The notes: a model not told the origin generated them from the letters alone. Positions 28,185 through 37,320 are shown, counted from the first letter of the stretch. The stretch: 64,000 bases of DNA from Fibrobacterota bacterium (GCA_016715065.1 JADKBN010000019.1:5380-69379), one strand, 5' to 3'. Program-made: numbers and translations.

Positions 28185-29233
28185 GGCGTTTCCTCCGCGA
28201 CCAACCGCAGCACCTTGGCGGGAATCTCGTTGAGCGCCAGCACATGTTCGGCGGCCCCCAGTGCAACGGCCTCTCCCGGCATGCCCCAGACCACCGAGGT
28301 GGCCCGGTCCTGCGCGATGGTCCGCGCCCCTTTTTCCTTCATGGCCAGCAAACCAGCCGCGCCATCGGCGCCCATGCCGGTGAGGATCACTCCCACCGCG
28401 TTGGCCCCTGCGAATTGGGCCATCGACTCGAACAGCTCATCCACCGCGGGCCTTTGGTAGTGGCGGCGTTCTCCTTGATGGAGCTCCACCCGGTACTGGG
28501 CACCGCTGCGTCGCAACACCATGTGGTAGTTGCCGGGGGCCAACAGGGCGATGCCGGGGTTCACCAGGTCGCCATGCTTGGCTTCCCTCACCTCCATCTG
28601 ACAATCTCTGTCAAGACGTTCCGCGAACGATTTCGTGAAGCCCGGAGGCATGTGCTGGACCAGCACGATGGGCGGGCACAGCGCGGGAAACGGGCGCAAG
28701 AACGCCTCGATGGCCGCCGTTCCTCCTGTGGATGCGCCCACCGCCACGATCTTGGTGGTGGTGCGAAGCACGGTGGATTTCAGGATCGCAGGCTTGGACG
28801 GCGCCTCCTTGGAGGGCCGGCGCATGGTCACTTCCGAGGCCGCCAGGATCATCTCCATAAGGATAGGGACCACCTCGGAAACGGTATACGCCGCTCCTGG
28901 TTTGCACAGCACGTCCAGAGCCCCGATGTCCAGGGCCTCCAGGGCCATCCGGCTTCCTTCGGGCGTGATGGAACTCACCACGATGGTGGCCACGGGATGG
29001 TGCTCCATGATCTTGCGCAGGAACGTGAGCCCATCCATGCGTGGCATTTCCAGGTCCAGGGTCATCACGTCTGGAGAAAGCCGAAGGATCTTGTCGCGAG
29101 CGACATACGGGTCGGGGGCGACTCCCACCACCTCGATTCGCGGGTGTTTGGATAGCTCGCGCACCAGCACTTCCCGCACCACGGCGGAATCGTCAACCAC
29201 CAAGACCTTGACTTTTTTTACGACTCCGCTCAT
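28181..29233 (-). CDS. cheB: Chemotaxis protein-glutamate methylesterase/deamidase CheB (cluster I)
   Basis: 350 aa from ATG at 29233, which overlaps the cheX stop (ATGA). Receiver domain 1-120 with Asp60 in VMTLDLEMPRMDG. The catalytic domain from about 160 has the serine in VAVGASTGGTAAIEAF, the His in VLVQHMPPGFTKSFAERL and the Asp in LTGMGADGAAG. When phosphorylated by CheA it removes methyl groups from receptor glutamates and so resets adaptation. It opposes the CheR at 30787-31599. A second, distinct CheB is in cluster II at 59043. Confidence 0.95.
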   Translation of the reverse strand: MSGVVKKVKVLVVDDSAVVREVLVRELSKHPRIEVVGVAPDPYVARDKILRLSPDVMTLDLEMPRMDGLTFLRKIMEHHPVATIVVSSITPEGSRMALEALDIGALDVLCKPGAAYTVSEVVPILMEMILAASEVTMRRPSKEAPSKPAILKSTVLRTTTKIVAVGASTGGTAAIEAFLRPFPALCPPIVLVQHMPPGFTKSFAERLDRDCQMEVREAKHGDLVNPGIALLAPGNYHMVLRRSGAQYRVELHQGERRHYQRPAVDELFESMAQFAGANAVGVILTGMGADGAAGLLAMKEKGARTIAQDRATSVVWGMPGEAVALGAAEHVLALNEIPAKVLRLVAEETP

Positions 29234-29685
29234 GAGCCGGAGCCTACCCAAAACAACATGGGCAATCCCTCCGCCACCAGCCAAAATCCACCATTCGAAT
29301 CGTCCGCCAAGTTCGCCTGGTCGGCGGGATGAGGGATTCCCAGCTGGAAGACCGGACCCGGGCCCCAGGCTTCGGTCAGGCAATTTCCCAGCACCATGTT
29401 CAGCACCTCCCCCAAGGCGTCGCGTTGCTGGGTATGGGCCTTCGGGTTGTCTTCTTCCACCCCCAGCATGTTGGCGGCCAGCACCACCAGCAAAGCCGTA
29501 TCCGACCACACCCGGATCGTTCCCGAAGACGCGTCACCTTCCCACGACATTTCGATTCCCACCGGATCCCAATCTTCGTTCGGACGCTTCGCAGAATCTG
29601 TCATAGGATCGGAAAAGAAGAACGCGGCTTCTTCCAGGATCCTCTGGGACACGGCTTCCAGCGCCTCGCGCATTTCGTCGCTCAT
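29230..29685 (-). CDS. cheX: CheX/CheC-like chemotaxis phosphatase domain protein
   Basis: 151 aa from ATG at 29685, overlapping the cheY stop (ATGA); the longer frame upstream is cheY read out of frame. The helix DALGEVLNMVLGN carries the E-x-x-N pair that CheX and CheC use to hydrolyse CheY phosphate. Only one such helix is seen, as in CheX, whereas CheC usually has two. The sheet region GTIRVWSDTALLVVLAANML also fits. Its place directly after cheY and before cheB, with coupled starts, supports a role in switching off phospho-CheY. CheX versus CheC is tentative. Confidence 0.72.
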   Translation of the reverse strand: MSDEMREALEAVSQRILEEAAFFFSDPMTDSAKRPNEDWDPVGIEMSWEGDASSGTIRVWSDTALLVVLAANMLGVEEDNPKAHTQQRDALGEVLNMVLGNCLTEAWGPGPVFQLGIPHPADQANLADDSNGGFWLVAEGLPMLFWVGSGS

Positions 29686-30065
29686 TTCCAGTCCCCCAGC
29701 ACCTTGTGGAGAAGGTCCCGGATTTCTTCCGGCCTGCACGGCTTGCGCAGGTAGCCCGCGATCCCCGCCTCCTGCAGGCTTTGGATGCGCGTGCTGCTCC
29801 CTTCGGTGGAGATCACCGCCACGGGGATGTCCTTGAGGCTGGGATCGGCCTTCATGGCCGCCAGGAGTTCCACGCCGCCCATGTTGGGCATGTTGATGTC
29901 GGTGAGAACCATGTCCACCCAAACCGACTTGAGTTTCGCCAGAGCTTCCCTGCCATCGGATGCCTGGAACACTTCCTCCATCGGAAGCTTGGCCATCTGG
30001 AACGCCTTGAGAAGGGCTCCGCGGATGGTTTCGCTGTCGTCCACCAATAGGACCGTGTATCCCAT
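29682..30065 (-). CDS. cheY: CheY-like response regulator (cluster I)
   Basis: 127 aa, a single receiver domain: VLLVDDSETIRGAL, Asp56 in VLTDINMPNMGG, VISTEG, and Lys in YLRKPCRPEEI. No output domain. Likely target of the cluster I CheA and of the CheX phosphatase encoded in the next, overlapping gene. Its upstream flank is a 242-base gap with a REP-like inverted pair. No clear promoter is visible, so it may be transcribed through from cheD. Confidence 0.93.
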   Translation of the reverse strand: MGYTVLLVDDSETIRGALLKAFQMAKLPMEEVFQASDGREALAKLKSVWVDMVLTDINMPNMGGVELLAAMKADPSLKDIPVAVISTEGSSTRIQSLQEAGIAGYLRKPCRPEEIRDLLHKVLGDWK

Positions 30066-30122
30066 CTATTGCTCCTTTCGCTTGGCCAGCGACGACATCC
30101 AACAGCGACTTGCAAGATCCCG

Positions 30123-30275
30123 CTCATCCTGAGGAGCCGACTGCAAGGAGGCGTCTCGAAGGGTGGGCGGGATTCTGAAATAGGATGGAATCTGTCGAAA
30201 ATGGTGTTCAATCCCTTCGCATTTCCTCTCCGCTTCGCCCTTCGAGACGGCCCTGCGGGCCTCCTCAGGACGAAC
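30123..30275. repeat. REP-like inverted repeat pair (BIME-like) between cheY and cheD
   Basis: One unit at about 30123-30166 (ctcatcctgaggagc ... gtctcgaagggtgg) and an inverted copy at about 30230-30275 (cttcgcccttcgagacgg ... cctcctcagga). Each unit is itself partly palindromic (in the second, ggccctgcgggcc). About 60 bases lie between them. The pattern resembles dispersed palindromic repeats found between genes in many genomes. No coding potential is evident. It fills most of the 30066-30307 gap. Confidence 0.6.
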
Positions 30276-30307
30276 GGAAACCTTAACGGATCGATCGATC
30301 GTTCTGT

Positions 30308-30790
30308 TCATAGTTCGGTGACCTCGCCGCGGCTGGTGAACCAGGTTCGTCCGGTCGCCACCTCCAAAAAAAGTGTGCGAGGCCGGTTCCCTTCCACGTT
30401 CTCGGCGGCGATCAAAACGCCGTTCTTCCAAAAAAGCTTGCGCGCGATCACCACGTTGCGCGCTCCGATATCCAAGCTTTGGACGCTTTCGATCACCCGT
30501 GCTCCACCGGCGATCACCACGCGCAGGCGTTCCTTGGTGGCGCCCAGCCCGTAGGCCTCCTTGAAGAAGGCCGGAATGCCCGTATCGCCGAACATGAACG
30601 GATTGTCCGCCGCCTTGACAGGATCCAGCGTCCCGGTGGGCAGCATGTAATGGAGGATTCCGCCCACCAGGGCCACCGGATCATGGATGGCCACTCCCAC
30701 GCAGGACCCCAAGGCGTGCGTGACCAGAAGGTCGCCAGCACTTTTTGTCAAGAATCGCTCCGAGATCCCGATCGTCCTTCGTTCCGTCAC
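30308..30790 (-). CDS. cheD: Chemoreceptor glutamine deamidase CheD (catalytic)
   Basis: 160 aa, overlapping the cheR stop by 4 bases. It has the CheD active site: Cys30 in THALGSCVGVAIHD with a preceding Thr25, and His47 in GILHYMLP. The ending RTLFLEVATGRTWFTSRGEV is also typical. CheD deamidates receptor glutamines to glutamates, creating methylation sites for CheR, and in CheC/CheX systems it also exchanges with the phosphatase. It is the intact one of two CheD-like proteins in this cluster. Confidence 0.93.
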   Translation of the reverse strand: MTERRTIGISERFLTKSAGDLLVTHALGSCVGVAIHDPVALVGGILHYMLPTGTLDPVKAADNPFMFGDTGIPAFFKEAYGLGATKERLRVVIAGGARVIESVQSLDIGARNVVIARKLFWKNGVLIAAENVEGNRPRTLFLEVATGRTWFTSRGEVTEL

Positions 30791-31599
30791 GGGCTGCCCT
30801 TTCGGTAGACCGAAGGCATCACCGAGGTGAAACCATCGGCGATGCCCGCCAAACTTTCGGAACTTCCCACGAACAGGTACCCCCCCGGCGCGAGAAGGCG
30901 CCTGGCTTCGTTGACGAATTTCTTGCGACCATCGGTGTCGAAGTAGATCATGACATTCCGACAGAATATGACATCAAACGGTCCTTTCATCGCGTACGGA
31001 GCCTCGGCCAGGTTCATGCGGGCGAAGGTCAATGGTTTGCGCAACATCTCCCCCGCCACCAGCCGCCCACCTTCGCGCACCCACCATCGGCGCTGCAGCG
31101 GTTCCGGAACATTCTTGAACTTCTGGGCATCGTAGCTGCCTGCCTGGCAGGATTTGAGCACGCGGGTGGAAATGTCCGTGGCCAGGATCCTGAGGTCCGT
31201 GATGGACGGGCCCGCCTCCTGCAAAACCATGGACAACGTGTAAGGCTCTTCGCCGGTGGACGCCGCGGCGCACCAGAGCCTGAATTTGTGGGCGTTTTTC
31301 AGCGACGCCTCCCGAACAATTTGCGTCAGCAGGTCGAAGTGTTTTTCTTCGCGGAAAAACGACGTGAAATTGGTGGAGATCGCATCCAGCAATTGCACGA
31401 TTTCTTCGTCGGAGTCGGGGCCGCCAAGGTACTCCAAGTATTCGTCGTAGGTGGACAATTCCAGTTTTCGCAGCCGCTTGGCCAACCGGGCCTGCACCAG
31501 GGCTTGTTTGGAGCCGCCCAGCGCGATCCCCGCCTTGCGGTACACCAGGGCGCGGATCGCCTCGTATTGGTCGGGACGGATTCCGTCGGACTGGATCAT
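30787..31599 (-). CDS. cheR: Chemotaxis protein methyltransferase CheR (cluster I)
   Basis: 270 aa from ATG at 31599. An N-terminal helical CheR_N domain (ALVQARLAKRLRKLELSTYD) is followed by the S-adenosylmethionine domain: RLWCAAASTGEEPYTLSMVL, ILATDISTRVL, FDVIFCRNVMIYFD and LFVGSSESLAGI. It methylates receptor glutamates. The last 4 bases overlap cheD, so methylation and deamidation are coupled in expression. Upstream lies a 166-base hairpin-rich gap. Confidence 0.95.
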   Translation of the reverse strand: MIQSDGIRPDQYEAIRALVYRKAGIALGGSKQALVQARLAKRLRKLELSTYDEYLEYLGGPDSDEEIVQLLDAISTNFTSFFREEKHFDLLTQIVREASLKNAHKFRLWCAAASTGEEPYTLSMVLQEAGPSITDLRILATDISTRVLKSCQAGSYDAQKFKNVPEPLQRRWWVREGGRLVAGEMLRKPLTFARMNLAEAPYAMKGPFDVIFCRNVMIYFDTDGRKKFVNEARRLLAPGGYLFVGSSESLAGIADGFTSVMPSVYRKGSP

Positions 31600-31623
31600 C
31601 CTAGCCCCCGCGATAGAGAGGGA

Positions 31624-31748
31624 TGCAGCGCGCCCGGAACGCGCTGCAGATTGGCTTGGCGGGCGAGGAGGCGCACCCTTGTTAGGTGCGGTGACGAGAC
31701 CGTACGAGCCAAGATGCTGTGCGGGCTGGGATGCGATGCGCCCAGCCC
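31624..31748. repeat. Hairpin-rich intergenic segment between cheR and the second cheD-like gene
   Basis: A perfect 9-bp stem with a 7-base loop (arms 31624-31632 and 31640-31648), a near-perfect stem around ggcgcacc...ggtgcgg (about 31669-31690), and a perfect 8-bp stem (31723-31730 gggctggg and 31741-31748 cccagccc). No open frame of note and no T-run that would mark a standard terminator. It could be a processed mRNA spacer, a small RNA or a dispersed repeat. Confidence 0.5.
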
Positions 31749-31765
31749 TATTGCGGGGTCTAGGA

Positions 31766-32257
31766 TCATATCCAGTCCTCCTCGCGCAACTTGTGGACTT
31801 TCAAGATCGCGACCTGGCCACTTTTGCCGTCGAACAGCACCTTGCGCCCTTTGGTTCCACCCACATCCCTGGAGCTGATTTCGATCTCGCGGGCGGCCAG
31901 GACCTTCTCCGCCATCGCCACGTTGTCCGGTCCGCGCCGATCCCCGGGGTATTCCTGGGCGCCGCCGAACAGTTGGGCTTCGAGTTTCCCTTGGGGAACT
32001 TCCGCTCGCACCAACCTGACGACTTCCGGCACGGCCACATTGCCAAATCGCGCGAAACACGAATGCTTGTCCGTGGTACGAGGCTCCATGAAGTGCGCCA
32101 TCGCGGCGATCTTCTCCTGGGGAGCCCACAGGCACACCGCCACGCCGGAAGCGAGGATGGCCACCATGCGCGAACCATCCTCCACCAGCGCGATCTCGCC
32201 GGGGCCCACCAAGGCCCCGTCGAGTTCCACGCCACCTTTCCGACGTTCAACTGTCAT
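31766..32257 (-). CDS. CheD-like protein lacking the catalytic cysteine
   Basis: 163 aa. It aligns with CheD over the active-site region, but the LGSC-V-AV motif reads LASGVAVCLW, placing Gly38 where the nucleophile Cys belongs. The His of the pair is kept (His55 in MAHFMEP). A few other family features remain (REIEISSRDVGGTKGRKVLFD, SGQVAILKV). Deamidase activity is therefore unlikely. It may bind CheX or receptors as a non-catalytic partner of the intact CheD encoded 1 kb downstream. It lies between the NIT receptor and cheR on the same strand. Confidence 0.75.
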   Translation of the reverse strand: MTVERRKGGVELDGALVGPGEIALVEDGSRMVAILASGVAVCLWAPQEKIAAMAHFMEPRTTDKHSCFARFGNVAVPEVVRLVRAEVPQGKLEAQLFGGAQEYPGDRRGPDNVAMAEKVLAAREIEISSRDVGGTKGRKVLFDGKSGQVAILKVHKLREEDWI

Positions 32258-32315
32258 CTTCCGGTTCCTTCCTCACGGTTCGAGTCCAGATGCCATTTTC
32301 CCATTCTTCTCCGGC

Positions 32316-35060
32316 TCATACGATCATGTTGGCCTGTCGGCCAAGGTGCATTGTCGCCATGTTGGTTCGTGAGCCGGTTCCGATCTTGAATTGACCCACC
32401 ATCCCCGCCAATTCCTCCGACTGGCTGGACAATTCCTCCGATGCGCTGGCGGATTCCTCCGCGTTGGCGGCATTCTGCTGGGTCACCTTTTCCATCTGGC
32501 TCACCGCCTCGCTGACTTCCCGTATGCCCTGGGACTGCTCCTTGGCACTCGATGCGATCTCGGAGATCAAGTCGTTCACCTTGCGCGTGCTGACCGCGAT
32601 CTTGTCGAGCGATCCCGCCACATCCACCACGATCTTGACTCCATCGTCGGCATTGCGCACCGATTCGGAGATCATGTCTGCAGTATTCTTCGCCGCCTGG
32701 GCTGAGCGTTGGGCAAGGTTGCGCACTTCCTCCGCGACAACGGCGAAGCCTCTACCCGCTTCGCCCGCTCGAGCGGCTTCCACGGCGGCGTTCAAGGCAA
32801 GCAGGTTGGTCTGCATGGCGATCTCGTCGATGGTTTTCACAATCTTCGCCGTCTGGTCGGAGCTTTCCTTGATCTTGTTGATCGCCGAACTCATCCGCAC
32901 CATGGCGTCAGAACCTTGCTTGGTGTTGGTGTCGGCCTCTCCGGAAAGGTTTTTGGCGGCCAAGGCGTTGTCGGCGCTTTGGCGGGTCATGCTCGACATC
33001 TCCTCCAAATTTGCCGAAACCTGTTCCAGGGAGCTCGCCTGCTGGTTGGCTCCTTGGGCCAGATTCTGACTCCCACTGGCGATCTGCTGGCTGGCGTTGG
33101 ACACCTGGCCGGCCGCATCCGCCACTTGGGAAAGAGCCCTTTCCAGATTGTCGACCGCGGTGTTCAATGCCTTCTTGATGCGGTCGTGGTCGCCCTGGTA
33201 GCTTCCTTCCACCCGGGCGGTAAGATCCCGAGCGGCGACGCGCTCGAGAACCTCCGCCGCCTCGTTCACTGGCTTGATCACTGCGTCCAGGGTTTCGTTT
33301 ACCCCTTGGACGATCTTCCGAAAATCACCCATGTGCCTGGATGCCTCGGCGCGCGTGGAGAGCCTTCCTTCCACTGCCGCTCTGGTCAGCGCCGCGGCAT
33401 CGGCCACCAGCAGATTCACCGCCTCGATGCAGGTGTTCAGGTTGTTCTTGATGGCGTTGAAGTCACCGTTGTAGGAGTCCGTGATCTTCGCGGGGATGTC
33501 TCCTTTTGAAATCCTCTCCACATAGCTAGCCGCCACGTTGAGCGGCCCGATCACCGCATCCAGCGTTTCGTTGACTCCTTGGACAATCCTCCGGAATCCC
33601 CCTTGGTGCCTGGACACGTCGGCGCGGGTGGCGAGTTTCCCCTCGACAGCCGCCTTGGAAAGAACATCGGCATCCATGATCAACGCCTTCAAATTCCGTC
33701 GCATCTGTTCGATCGTGGTGTTGATGAACGCCTTCTTGCCGGGGAACGTTTCCAGCGGCGCTTCGAAATCCCCTTCACCGAAAGCTTTGATGCAGGCCAT
33801 CGCCTTTTTCTTGACGGCGATGTGCCCATCGACCATCGCGTTGATCCCTTCTCCCATGGAGCGGAACTCGCCCTGGTATCGATCCACCGGCAGCCGAGCG
33901 TCGATCTCGCCCTTGTTGTGCTCGTCGGACATCGCTGAAAGATCCCCGACCAGGCTTTGCAAAACCGACTTCATCCCCAGGACCTCGCCGCCCAGCCGGG
34001 CGAACTCGTCGTTGATGCGGTGGGATGCCACCTCGGTGAAATCTCCCTCAGCAACTGACTTGACGATCTTGCCGACAAATCCGAACCCGGCTAGCAAATC
34101 CCTCGAAACCCAGTACAACAAGGTCAGCAGAAGACAAAATGTGACCAAAGCGAGAATGATCGCGATGCGTTCGCTGGATTGCGCCTGGTCGTGGAATTCC
34201 ATCATCCTCTCGGTTCCGAGCTTGGACTCCGCATGGACCACGATGGCCAGTTGATCGATCCGCAAAGTGAACAGGTCGTAGTTTTTTTTGGCATCGACCC
34301 CGAAGGAACCCGTTGCCGATCGTTCGAACAGTCGCCAAAACAGCGAATCCACCTGGTTGCGGACCGGCTCGGCTTGGATGCTGTCCAAAACCTGTCTGGT
34401 TTTCTTCGACAGGGCCAATCCCGGCGACTGGAGGTTGCTCTCGATGCGCGCATACAACGCCTGCAGTTGCTTCTGCTCCTCCATGCCCACCGAGGAGTCA
34501 CGCTTGAACAAGGACGAGCTGAGCGCGCGAAGCTGCCCGGTCGCCTCCTTGGATTCCTCCAACAAGGCAAGACTTGTCCAGGCCTTCCCCACTCCCTTGG
34601 TGGTGGGTCCGTTGATCCCCAGCACATACAAACCCAATTGGGAGCGGATCAAGGCGGTGTAGCCCTTGCGGATCGCGGCGGGGTCGGACTTCGAGTCCGC
34701 CTGGGCACGAAGCGTGGGCAGTTGATCGAGAGTCGACAAGGTCGAAGAGATCTTGTCGGCGGGAAATTTCGAGTCCTTCAATTTCAGGAGGTACTTCTGG
34801 AGTTCTTCATCGGTGAGCTGGCGCTGCGATCGCAGCTTCTCCCCGACTTCGCCGCCGGTCGCGTAAAGCGAAGACAGACCCCGCTCCCGTTGCAACTGGT
34901 GGGCGACCATCGACATCGCATCCAATGCCCCCGCATGGGAGGCCATGGTTTCCACCAGATCATGTTCGGTACTGGCCTGCGAATAGATGCGCCAGCTTTG
35001 GAACATGAACGCAGCCAAGGGAAGGAGAGCGACGGCAAGGATCTTGGTGGAAATTTTCAT
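32316..35060 (-). CDS. Methyl-accepting chemotaxis protein with NIT sensor and HAMP repeats
   Basis: 914 aa from ATG at 35060 (MKISTKILAVALLPLAAFMF, first membrane helix). Residues about 30-290 are a periplasmic NIT-type helical sensor (QLQRERGLSSLYATGG is the family signature); NIT domains are associated with nitrate/nitrite sensing, ligand unproven here. Second helix at about 303-327. Then a long run of HAMP-like repeats to about 660, with GVNETLDAVI twice and YNGDFNAIKNNLNTCIEAVN. The signalling domain has the hairpin tip near residue 763 (NLLALNAAVEAARAGEAGRG). No CheR-docking pentapeptide at the end (ANMIV). Confidence 0.9.
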   Translation of the reverse strand: MKISTKILAVALLPLAAFMFQSWRIYSQASTEHDLVETMASHAGALDAMSMVAHQLQRERGLSSLYATGGEVGEKLRSQRQLTDEELQKYLLKLKDSKFPADKISSTLSTLDQLPTLRAQADSKSDPAAIRKGYTALIRSQLGLYVLGINGPTTKGVGKAWTSLALLEESKEATGQLRALSSSLFKRDSSVGMEEQKQLQALYARIESNLQSPGLALSKKTRQVLDSIQAEPVRNQVDSLFWRLFERSATGSFGVDAKKNYDLFTLRIDQLAIVVHAESKLGTERMMEFHDQAQSSERIAIILALVTFCLLLTLLYWVSRDLLAGFGFVGKIVKSVAEGDFTEVASHRINDEFARLGGEVLGMKSVLQSLVGDLSAMSDEHNKGEIDARLPVDRYQGEFRSMGEGINAMVDGHIAVKKKAMACIKAFGEGDFEAPLETFPGKKAFINTTIEQMRRNLKALIMDADVLSKAAVEGKLATRADVSRHQGGFRRIVQGVNETLDAVIGPLNVAASYVERISKGDIPAKITDSYNGDFNAIKNNLNTCIEAVNLLVADAAALTRAAVEGRLSTRAEASRHMGDFRKIVQGVNETLDAVIKPVNEAAEVLERVAARDLTARVEGSYQGDHDRIKKALNTAVDNLERALSQVADAAGQVSNASQQIASGSQNLAQGANQQASSLEQVSANLEEMSSMTRQSADNALAAKNLSGEADTNTKQGSDAMVRMSSAINKIKESSDQTAKIVKTIDEIAMQTNLLALNAAVEAARAGEAGRGFAVVAEEVRNLAQRSAQAAKNTADMISESVRNADDGVKIVVDVAGSLDKIAVSTRKVNDLISEIASSAKEQSQGIREVSEAVSQMEKVTQQNAANAEESASASEELSSQSEELAGMVGQFKIGTGSRTNMATMHLGRQANMIV

Positions 35061-35203
35061 TCGAAATTCGGCCTTGATGGGATTCCGGTCCGGATTGGAG
35101 ACACCCCGGTTCCGGCAAGGTCCAGACCTCCGGCGACTCTGACACAGGGCCGAAGATCCAGCAAGGATCCCTGGTCCGCCGGAAGGTGGCAACGTGGTTT
35201 CGC

Positions 35204-37303
35204 CTAGAATTCCCGCAGCGCGTCGTCGTCCATCGGAATGGCCTGCTCCGCGCTGATGGTCTTCATGCCCGGCTTGTGCGCCTTCGCCTTGGGGACTTGC
35301 GCCCTGCTGGCCGTTGGCGCACTGTGCGCCAAACGCAACGCCTGCGGCGGTGCCATGCCGGCTCCGGATGTCCGGATCTTGAACTGAGCCACCATTCCGG
35401 ACAGTTCTTCCGCCTGGCTGGACAGCTCTTCCGATGCACTGGCGGATTCCTCCGCGTTGGCCGCGTTCTGCTGGGTCACCTTGTCCATCTGGCTCACGGC
35501 CTCGCTGACTTCCCGTATGCCCTGCGATTGCTCCTTGGCGCTCGATGCGATTTCCGCGATCAGGTCGTTCACCTTCCGCGTGCTCACCGCGATCTTGTCC
35601 AGCGATCCCGCCACGTCCACCACGATCTTGACTCCATCATCCGCATTGCGCACCGATTCGGAGATCATGTCAGCGGTGCTCTTGGCAGCCTGGGCGGAGC
35701 GTTGCGCGAGATTTCGCACCTCTTCGGCTACCACAGCAAATCCCCGTCCGGCCTCCCCTGCACGAGCGGCTTCCACCGCGGCGTTCAAGGCAAGCAGGTT
35801 GGTCTGCATGGCGATCTCGTCGATGGTCTTGACGATCTTCGCCGTCTGGTCGGAGCTTTCCTTGATCTTGTTGATGGCAGAACTCATCCGCACCATGGCT
35901 TCCGAGCCCTGCTTGGTGTTGGTATCGGCCTCGCCGGAGAGGTTCTTGGCGGCAAGTGCGTTGTCGGCGCTCTGACGGGTCATGCTGGACATTTCTTCCA
36001 AGCTCGCCGACACCTGCTCCAATGAGCTCGCCTGTTCGTTGGCGCCCTGGGCCAGATTCTGGCTTCCCGAGGCGATCTGCTGGCTGGCGTTGGAAACCTG
36101 GCCTGTGGCGTCCGCCACCTGCGAAAGGGCCTTCTCCAGGTTGTCCACCGCCAGGTTCAAGGAATCCTTGATCTTGGCGTGGTCTCCCTGGTAGTTGCCC
36201 ATGACCCGTGCCGTGAGATCCCGCGCGGCAACCTTGTCCAGGATTCCGGCGGCTTCATTGATGGGCTCGAGCACGGAATCGAGTGTTTTGTTCACACCCG
36301 CCACCAACTGATTCCAGCCACCCACGAAGAGTTTGTCGTTGGCACGGGTGGAAAGGGAGCCACCCAATGCCGCCTTGACCAGTCCATCGGTTTCTGTCAG
36401 AAGGTCGCTCATCATCTTCACGACCGCGTTGAGGTTGTTCTTGATGAGGTTGTACTGGCCCTTGTACAGATCCGTGATCGCCGGTGGGATCACACCCTTG
36501 GAGACTTTCTCCACGTAATCGGCGGTCACCATCAGCGGGTTGACGATGTTGGTGATGGTGTCGTTCACACCGGAAACCAGTTGGTTCCATCCACCCAGGA
36601 ACAACGTCGCGTTGGCGCGCTTATCCAATTCGCCATCCGCGGCGGCCTTGATGATGACATCGGTCTCCTTGAGGAGGTCGCTCATCATCTTCACAACGCT
36701 ATTGAGATTCGTCTTGATGACATTGAAGTCGCCGTTGTAGTTGTCGGTGATGACCGGAGGGATCACACCCTTGGAGATGTCATCCACGTATTTGGCCGTT
36801 ACGTTGAGCGGCCCGATCACCGCGTCCAAGGTGTCGTTCACCCCTTGGATGATCTTGCGGAAATCACCCTGGTGCTTGGTGGCGTCGGCGCGGGTGGCGA
36901 GCTTTCCTTCCACCGCGGCCATCGCCAGCGTGGAGGCATCGCCGCTCATCCGTTGGATGGCCTGGACCATGCGTGCCATGGCGTCCAGAAGCCCCGTTTC
37001 GTCGGTGCTCTCCACCTTGATCTCCGTGGTGGTGTCGCCCTTGGCGACCTTCTCGGCGATCTCGATGCACTTGCCGATGGGCCTGGTGATGCTGCGCGTC
37101 ACCAACCAGGCCACCAAAAGGGCCAAGAACGCGGCAAAGAAGATCAAACCAAGGATCAGCTTGTTGGCCATGGCGGCCATCTCGGCTGCGCCGTCTCCAT
37201 CCTTCTCTGCCAAATCGGATTGGAACTTGATCATTTCGTTCAGTGCGGCCAGATAGTCCGATTGGACCTTTCGATAGTCCCCGAAGAGGTGTTCAATCGC
37301 CAC
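35204..37303 (-). CDS. Chemoreceptor, main part of a split gene (second membrane helix to C-terminus)
   Basis: 699 aa from GTG at 37303, with AGGAAGGA ending six bases before it. It begins inside what in other receptors is the periplasmic four-helix sensor (FGDYRKVQSDYLAALNEM), then a membrane helix at about 50-72 (LILGLIFFAAFLALLVAWLV), HAMP (TRSITRPIGKCIEIAE), several HAMP-like repeats (GVNDTLDAVI, GVNDTITNIV, GVNKTLDSVL) and a signalling domain with the hairpin near residue 511. The missing N-terminal part is the separate frame at 37321-37728, one frame away. Either a 1-base deletion, a sequencing error or a truly split receptor. Confidence 0.8.
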   Translation of the reverse strand: MAIEHLFGDYRKVQSDYLAALNEMIKFQSDLAEKDGDGAAEMAAMANKLILGLIFFAAFLALLVAWLVTRSITRPIGKCIEIAEKVAKGDTTTEIKVESTDETGLLDAMARMVQAIQRMSGDASTLAMAAVEGKLATRADATKHQGDFRKIIQGVNDTLDAVIGPLNVTAKYVDDISKGVIPPVITDNYNGDFNVIKTNLNSVVKMMSDLLKETDVIIKAAADGELDKRANATLFLGGWNQLVSGVNDTITNIVNPLMVTADYVEKVSKGVIPPAITDLYKGQYNLIKNNLNAVVKMMSDLLTETDGLVKAALGGSLSTRANDKLFVGGWNQLVAGVNKTLDSVLEPINEAAGILDKVAARDLTARVMGNYQGDHAKIKDSLNLAVDNLEKALSQVADATGQVSNASQQIASGSQNLAQGANEQASSLEQVSASLEEMSSMTRQSADNALAAKNLSGEADTNTKQGSEAMVRMSSAINKIKESSDQTAKIVKTIDEIAMQTNLLALNAAVEAARAGEAGRGFAVVAEEVRNLAQRSAQAAKSTADMISESVRNADDGVKIVVDVAGSLDKIAVSTRKVNDLIAEIASSAKEQSQGIREVSEAVSQMDKVTQQNAANAEESASASEELSSQAEELSGMVAQFKIRTSGAGMAPPQALRLAHSAPTASRAQVPKAKAHKPGMKTISAEQAIPMDDDALREF

Positions 37304-37314
37304 TGGAGTCCTTC
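37304..37314 (-). promoter_or_regulatory. Shine-Dalgarno-like run before the GTG of the split receptor
   Basis: Minus strand reads GCAGGAAGGACTCCA just before GTG at 37303. The AGGAAGG run lies at a usable spacing and follows the TAA of the upstream fragment (37321-37323). It would allow reinitiation and is the main argument that the split could be functional. Confidence 0.45.
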
Positions 37315-37320
37315 CTGCTC

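Noticed and set aside
29230..30102. 290-codon single protein spanning cheY and cheX
   Set aside because: The first half is cheY out of frame; the conserved CheX-like part starts at the coupled ATG 29685.
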